From: Hyphomicrobiales bacterium
GTDB taxonomy: Bacteria > Pseudomonadota > Alphaproteobacteria > Rhizobiales > Xanthobacteraceae
Assembly (NCBI GenBank): GCA_009377695.1
Contig: WHTP01000005.1
Coordinates: 23,068-87,067, forward strand
Length of the DNA stretch: 64,000 nucleotides
Reading direction: 5' to 3'
Shown: positions 59,514 through 64,000 of the stretch, piece after piece
How positions within the stretch are numbered: the stretch's first letter is position 1
Layout of the letters: each line of letters opens with the position of its first letter
Notes under the pieces: model-generated
What the model saw: the letters and a program-made list of their open reading frames with translations, nothing else
Databases searched by the model: none
Told to the model about the DNA's origin: nothing
Translations under genes and position numbers: made by a program

Positions 59514-60752
59514 CTAGGATGCCTTTGCGGCAATTTCGGGCAAGAGCTCACGTGTTAACAATCTAGATTCTTGGTCAATTGCAAGTGCATCATCGACGCT
59601 TGCGGGTTCCCGCGTGAGCCCGCGGCGTTCGGCAGCCGCCAACGTCGCCTCGACAACGGCCGGTATTCCAATAAATCCGAGCTTTTTTGATAGAAACTCG
59701 CCGACAGCGACTTCATTTGCGGCGTTGAGGACAGTGGGCGCGCCGCCACCGGCCTCCAATGCCCGACGGGCTAATCCCAGCGCCGGGAATCGTGCCAAAT
59801 CAGGACGCTCGAACGACAGGGTTGCGATCTGCGCGAGGTCGAGACGCGCCGCCGGACCGTCGATCCGCTCCGGCCACGCCAGGCAGTGAGCGATCGGAAT
59901 GCGCATGTCGGGGCTGCCGAGTTGCGCGATCAAGGACCCATCGCGGAATTCGACCAATCCGTGGATCACCGATTGCGCATGGACCACGACGTCGATTTCA
60001 TCGGGCTTGAGCGCGAACAGATGATAGGCCTCGATCACTTCGAGGCCCTTGTTCATCAGCGTCGCGGAATCGATCGTCACCTTCTGTCCCATGGACCAGT
60101 TCGGATGCTTGAGCGCCTGCTCGAGCGTGGCGGCGCGAATCTGTGCCGCCGTCCAGGTGCGGAATGGTCCGCCTGATGCTGTCAGGATCACACGCCGTAC
60201 ATCCTTGCGCCGTCCGGCACTCATCGCCTGGAACAGTGCGTTGTGCTCCGAGTCGACCGGCAGCACCGTCGCACCTGCTTGCGCGGCGCGGCGCATGAAC
60301 AGGCCGCCGGCGCAAACCAGCGTTTCCTTGTTGGCGAGCGCGACGATGGCGCCGCGCTCGGCAGCCGCCAGCGTCGGCCGCAGTCCGGCCGCGCCGGTAA
60401 TCGCGCCGATGACCCATTGCGCCGGGCGCTGCGCTGCTTCAACGACGGCGTCTTCGCCGGCGCCCGCCTCGATCCCGGTCCCGGCCAAGGCATCTTTGAG
60501 CTCACGATACGCGGCCTGCTCTCCGACCGCAGCGAAGCGAGCACCGACCTCGCGCGCCAAGGCGGCCAGAGCCGCAGCGCTATTGTTCGCACTGACGGCC
60601 TCGACCCGATAGCGCCCGCGCTCGCGCTTGATCAGATCGATGGTGCTCGCACCGATCGACCCGGTTGCGCCCAGCAACGTCACGCTGCGTTCGCCGCCAG
60701 CAACCTCGTCCTGAACCTTCACTCGGGCTTTCGCAGCCGTCTTCGCCTTCAT
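59514..60752 (-). CDS. dxr: 1-deoxy-D-xylulose-5-phosphate reductoisomerase
   Basis: 412 residues. NADPH site [25 protein letters not shown], metal and substrate sites in [14 protein letters not shown] and [14 protein letters not shown] [43 protein letters not shown] and [16 protein letters not shown]. Second step of the MEP isoprenoid pathway, feeding undecaprenyl synthesis by UppS two genes upstream. Confidence 0.97.
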   Translation of the reverse strand: MKAKTAAKARVKVQDEVAGGERSVTLLGATGSIGASTIDLIKRERGRYRVEAVSANNSAAALAALAREVGARFAAVGEQAAYRELKDALAGTGIEAGAGEDAVVEAAQRPAQWVIGAITGAAGLRPTLAAAERGAIVALANKETLVCAGGLFMRRAAQAGATVLPVDSEHNALFQAMSAGRRKDVRRVILTASGGPFRTWTAAQIRAATLEQALKHPNWSMGQKVTIDSATLMNKGLEVIEAYHLFALKPDEIDVVVHAQSVIHGLVEFRDGSLIAQLGSPDMRIPIAHCLAWPERIDGPAARLDLAQIATLSFERPDLARFPALGLARRALEAGGGAPTVLNAANEVAVGEFLSKKLGFIGIPAVVEATLAAAERRGLTREPASVDDALAIDQESRLLTRELLPEIAAKAS

Positions 60753-60756
60753 CCGA

Positions 60757-61647
60757 TCACCATATCAGCAAGCCGCGGGCGGGTGTACCGATACCGCCAT
60801 GCGCCAAGCCTATCAGGCAGGCAAGCACGGCGGCCGCAACAAAACCATCCAGCCGGTCCATCACCCCGCCATGGCCGGGAATCAGCGAACCCGCGTCCTT
60901 GGCACCGAAGCGCCGCTTGACCGCGGATTCAAAGAGATCGCCCATCTGGGCGACGATCGACAGTGCGACGGCAATCACGATCACCGGCACGATGCTGCCG
61001 ACGCCGCTGACCTTTAAGGTCAAAACCGCTGCCAGCACCGCACCCGCGAGACCACCGATCGCACCGGACCAGGTCTTGTTCGGGCTGAAACGAGGCGCGA
61101 GCCTCGGTCCGCCCACGGCTCGGCCCACAAAATAGGCCGCGATGTCCGTCCCCCAGACAACGGCGAACAGCAAAATCATGGCGACGAAGCCGTACTTGGC
61201 GTCCGAGTGCAGCATGATCGGTGCGAGCCCCATCGCGCCCGCGTACGGTACTCCGATCGCAGCCCACAAGCCGCGCCCGCGCGGAGCGATCGCAGCGCAT
61301 GCAAGCATTCCCATCACCAGGACGATCGCCGCCGCCGCCAGGCGCAGCTCGAGCACGCTTTCACTGGCACCGACACCGCTTGCCGCGAGCACGACCGCCA
61401 ATGCGACCGCAACGATGCCGGTCATCAGCATCGAGCGCCGCTCGGAACCGGACACTAGTGTCGCCCATTCCCACATCACGATGATTGCCGCGATCCCCCA
61501 AAAGACCGCGAAGATCCATCCGCCGAGATAGGCAACGCCGATTGCGAGCGGCGCCAGCACGAGCGCCGACCCGACGCGCAGCAACAGGTCGCTGCCGGAC
61601 GTGCGATCCGGCACGGGACGCGCGGGTTCCGCGTCGGACATGATCAT
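60757..61647 (-). CDS. cdsA: Phosphatidate cytidylyltransferase
   Basis: 296 residues from the ATG at 61647, overlapping the uppS stop (ATGA). About seven to eight membrane helices; the family signature near the C-terminus is [12 protein letters not shown] ... [25 protein letters not shown]. Makes CDP-diacylglycerol for phospholipids. Four bases after dxr start side; one operon with uppS, frr and pyrH. Confidence 0.96.
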   Translation of the reverse strand: MIMSDAEPARPVPDRTSGSDLLLRVGSALVLAPLAIGVAYLGGWIFAVFWGIAAIIVMWEWATLVSGSERRSMLMTGIVAVALAVVLAASGVGASESVLELRLAAAAIVLVMGMLACAAIAPRGRGLWAAIGVPYAGAMGLAPIMLHSDAKYGFVAMILLFAVVWGTDIAAYFVGRAVGGPRLAPRFSPNKTWSGAIGGLAGAVLAAVLTLKVSGVGSIVPVIVIAVALSIVAQMGDLFESAVKRRFGAKDAGSLIPGHGGVMDRLDGFVAAAVLACLIGLAHGGIGTPARGLLIW

Positions 61648-62399
61648 GAACCGGTTTGAGCGATCAGTCCGCCAAACCGTCGCTCGCGACGGCGATATTC
61701 GGCGATGGCGCCTTCGAGCGTCGAGCGATCGAAATCTGGCCAATAGGTTGGAACGAAAACGAGCTCGCTATAGGCGGCCTGCCACAGCAGAAAATTGGAC
61801 AGCCGCTGCTCCCCGCTGGTGCGGATGATCAGATCGGGGTCCGGTAGATCGGGTGCATCGAGGTGCGCGGTGATCGCCTCCGCCGTAATCGCGCTTGCCG
61901 GCAAGCGGCCTGCCGCGACCTCGATGGCGAGGCGTTGCGCGGCGCGCGCGATCTCCTGTCGCGCGCCGTAGTTGAAGGCGACCACCAGAGTGAGCTTGGT
62001 GTTGTTGAGCGTCAGCTCCTCGGCTTCTTCGAGCAGTGACCGGATGTCGGACGAGAGATCCTCGCGCTCGCCGATCACCCGCACATGCACGCCGCTCTGA
62101 TTCAACTCCGCAAGATCGTTGCGGATGAAGCGGCGCAGCAGCCCCATGAGCTCACGGACCTCATTGGCGGGCCGCGCCCAGTTTTCCGCGCTGAACGAGA
62201 AGATCGTCAGGATTCCGATGCCGAGATCGCCCGCCGCACGCACCGTGCGCCGCAATGCTTCGACGCCCCGACGATGCCCTTCGCTACGCGGCAGGCCACG
62301 GGTCGACGCCCAACGTCCATTGCCATCCATGATGATCGCAACGTGCCGCGGCACGGCGAACTCGGGGGTTCGGACATTAAGCGCTTCAGGTATCGACAT
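61644..62399 (-). CDS. uppS: Undecaprenyl diphosphate synthase
   Basis: 251 residues from the ATG at 62399 ([15 protein letters not shown]); a GTG at 62414 overlapping the frr stop is an alternative. [13 protein letters not shown] (catalytic Asp), [29 protein letters not shown], and [27 protein letters not shown] are diagnostic. Makes the C55 lipid carrier for peptidoglycan and O-antigen. Confidence 0.97.
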   Translation of the reverse strand: MSIPEALNVRTPEFAVPRHVAIIMDGNGRWASTRGLPRSEGHRRGVEALRRTVRAAGDLGIGILTIFSFSAENWARPANEVRELMGLLRRFIRNDLAELNQSGVHVRVIGEREDLSSDIRSLLEEAEELTLNNTKLTLVVAFNYGARQEIARAAQRLAIEVAAGRLPASAITAEAITAHLDAPDLPDPDLIIRTSGEQRLSNFLLWQAAYSELVFVPTYWPDFDRSTLEGAIAEYRRRERRFGGLIAQTGS

Positions 62400-62410
62400 T
62401 CCCACAATCC

Positions 62411-62974
62411 TCACACGGTGAGGATTTCCTTTTCTTTGGCCGCGAGCAGCTTGTCGATTTCGACAATGATGTCGTCGGTCGCCTTTTGCACCTGCTCGGA
62501 TGAACGCTTGCCGTCGTCTTCGCTGATCTTATGGTCTTTTTCGAGTTTCTTGAGGACGTCGAGACCATCGCGCCGCACATGTCGCACCGCGACTTTAGCG
62601 GCCTCGGCATATTTGTGCGCAACCTTGACCAAATCCTTGCGGCGATCCTCATTCAGCTCCGGAATCCGTAGACGCACGACCTGGCCGTCCGTTGATGGTG
62701 TAAGCCCCAAGTTGGACGCGTGAATCGCCTTTTCCACGGCGTGGACCATGGTTTTGTCCCACACTTGCACGGAAATCAGGCGCGGTTCCGGGACGCTCAC
62801 GGTGGCGACCTGGTTGAGCGGCATATGGGTGCCGTAAGCTTCGACCTGGATCGGCTCGAGCAGGCTGGCAGATGCACGGCCGGTGCGCAGGCCGCCAAGT
62901 TCCTGCTTCAAGACCTGGATCGCGCCTTGCATGCGGCGCTTGAGCTCATTCATGTCATGTGTTGGCGTTGCCAT
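62411..62974 (-). CDS. frr: Ribosome recycling factor
   Basis: 187 residues from the ATG at 62974 ([19 protein letters not shown]). Two-domain [43 protein letters not shown] and the C-terminal helix [28 protein letters not shown]. Splits post-termination ribosomes. Lies 84 bp after pyrH. Confidence 0.97.
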   Translation of the reverse strand: MATPTHDMNELKRRMQGAIQVLKQELGGLRTGRASASLLEPIQVEAYGTHMPLNQVATVSVPEPRLISVQVWDKTMVHAVEKAIHASNLGLTPSTDGQVVRLRIPELNEDRRKDLVKVAHKYAEAAKVAVRHVRRDGLDVLKKLEKDHKISEDDGKRSSEQVQKATDDIIVEIDKLLAAKEKEILTV

Positions 62975-63058
62975 GACGATCCCCTGAAAGCACGCGGTGG
63001 AAACTAAAGACCGCTTCGTCCGTCCTGTCTGTCCGGTGCGGCCGACCGGCACTGTTTC

Positions 63059-63775
63059 CTAGGAGTTGACGACCGTAGCGCGGCCCCGCCCGCGCAAAAC
63101 CGTTTCGACAGCCCGCGACTCTCGGATCGAGAAGACGATGATAGGCATCCGGTTCTCGCGGGCAAGCGCGAAGGCAGTAGCATCCATGACCTTCAAATTG
63201 CGTTCGATTGCCTCCTGATGAGTCAGCCGCTCATACCGCACGGCCTTTTGGTCTTTCTTGGGATCGGCGCTGTAGATACCGTCCACATCGGTCGCCTTCA
63301 GCACGGCTCCGGCGCCGACCTCCGCAGCCCGCAGAACCGCCGTTGTGTCGGTGGTAAAGAACGGATTGCCCGTTCCGCCAGCGAGCAGCACCATCCGATT
63401 CTTGCCAAGATGCCGCAGCGCCCGCCGGCGCTCATAGGTTTCGCAGATCTCCGGCATCGTCACGGCCGACATCGTCCGTGCCGAGCCGCCAGCGGCCTCG
63501 ATCGCCGTTTCGAGCGCGAGCGCGTTCATAACGGTGGCGAGCATTCCCATCAGGTCGCCCGTCAGGCGCGGAATACCTTTCTCCGATACCTGAACGCCGC
63601 GAAAGATATTGCCGCCGCCGACGACAATTCCAAGGCTGACACCGAGGTTCTGGGTCGCGACGAGATCGGCGGCAATGCGCTCGAGCGTTGGCTGGTTGAT
63701 GCCAAAGCCGTCCGGACCCATCAAGGCTTCGCCGGAGACCTTGACGACCACGCGTCGGTAAATCGGCTCAGCCAT
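63059..63775 (-). CDS. pyrH: UMP kinase
   Basis: 238 residues. Amino-acid kinase fold: [63 protein letters not shown] and [15 protein letters not shown] are all present. First gene visible of the pyrH-frr-uppS-cdsA-dxr-rseP run; tsf and rpsB would normally lie upstream, beyond the window. Confidence 0.97.
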   Translation of the reverse strand: MAEPIYRRVVVKVSGEALMGPDGFGINQPTLERIAADLVATQNLGVSLGIVVGGGNIFRGVQVSEKGIPRLTGDLMGMLATVMNALALETAIEAAGGSARTMSAVTMPEICETYERRRALRHLGKNRMVLLAGGTGNPFFTTDTTAVLRAAEVGAGAVLKATDVDGIYSADPKKDQKAVRYERLTHQEAIERNLKVMDATAFALARENRMPIIVFSIRESRAVETVLRGRGRATVVNS

Positions 63776-63837
63776 GGCGTATCCGCCTGCCCATTGCGGC
63801 CACCCTCACAGGGACAGCCGAGGAAATCGCCCGCGTA

Positions 63838-64000
63838 TCACGAACTTCGCAAAACGGGGCACTAGTGGAGTGGATTTGACATTCGCTACCCCGTTGACCG
63901 CAGACTCCCAAAGCGAATGTCAAATCCAAAACTCCACTAGCAGCTTATATTTGCTAGTGGTCCTTATGATTCTAACATTCGCAAAGTCGCCCGCTGAGAA
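63838..64000. repeat. CTAG-bounded hairpin pair, locus VI (inverted copy of locus III), cut by window end
   Basis: A degenerate right arm (63838-63865, CGAACTTCGC...CACTAG) shares its CTAG with the next hairpin 63862-63940 (CTAGTGGAG, inner arm GGATTTGACATTCGCT), then a 13-nt spacer (63941-63953) and the start of a second hairpin from 63954 (CTAGTGGTCC, GATTCTAACATTCGC) cut at 64000. Reversed, it matches 11258-11425 with a single difference in the complete hairpin. Confidence 0.9.

Noticed and set aside
61452..61462. ACTAGTG inside cdsA resembling the hairpin element end
   Set aside because: No partner arm nearby and the codons fit the CdsA protein; chance match.

Overview
The window is GC-rich alphaproteobacterial chromosome, most likely order Hyphomicrobiales (Rhizobiales) and close to the Xanthobacteraceae/Nitrobacteraceae. 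The basis is gene order and gene type rather than a database match: a pdhA-pdhB-pdhC-lpd cluster with a lipoyl domain fused to E1 beta, the eno / kdsA / pyrG / secG / tpiA / ppiD / trpE run, trpGDC-moaC-moeA-lexA-comEC, and the pyrH-frr-uppS-cdsA-dxr-rseP-bamA-lpxD-fabZ-lpxA-lpxI-lpxB cluster beside gltA. lexA also has a GAAC-N7-GAAC SOS box of the alphaproteobacterial type. No rRNA or tRNA gene and no CRISPR array was recognised.

Layout. 1-7.4 kb: pyruvate dehydrogenase complex genes (minus strand) with small genes between them. 7.5-10.1 kb: a FtsB/DivIC-like protein, a 2OG-Fe(II) oxygenase-like protein and enolase. 10.3-11.3 kb: a PH-domain membrane protein and queF. 11.4-14.4 kb: thiamine operon thiO-thiS-thiG-thiE under a TPP riboswitch. 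14.4-18.8 kb: an MFS transporter, kdsA, pyrG and secG. 18.8-26.4 kb: an accessory block between secG and tpiA with a Tat-exported flavoprotein, a Cys-rich protein, a diheme cytochrome c, a Tat-exported deacetylase and a Tat-exported amidohydrolase, plus two decayed fragments of a second copy of the flavoprotein and Cys-rich genes. 26.4-31 kb: tpiA, ppiD-like, trpE. 31-35.6 kb: an accessory islet between trpE and trpG with broken genes and a three-gene operon of two small helix-turn-helix proteins plus a TIR-like effector, a candidate phage-defence module. 35.7-40.9 kb: trpG, trpD, trpC, moaC, moeA, lexA. 40.9-46.05 kb: comEC split by a roughly 3.2-kb integrase-bearing element. 46.2-51 kb: glnS, gltX, gltA. 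51-63.8 kb: the lipid A / outer-membrane biogenesis / isoprenoid / ribosome-recycling cluster.

The most unusual feature is a family of about 165-bp intergenic elements, present at six loci. Each is a mirror pair of imperfect hairpins bounded by CTAG and joined by a 12-13-nt spacer, with an asymmetric bulge always on the spacer side. Four protein genes that abut these elements take their TAG stop codon from the element terminus.

The genes serve central metabolism (pyruvate to acetyl-CoA, citrate synthase, enolase, triose phosphate isomerase), tryptophan, thiamine, molybdopterin and queuosine biosynthesis, tRNA charging, and building of the outer membrane (Kdo, lipid A, BamA, RseP, isoprenoid carrier). 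The accessory genes sit at three breaks in this conserved order: secG/tpiA, trpE/trpG and inside comEC.
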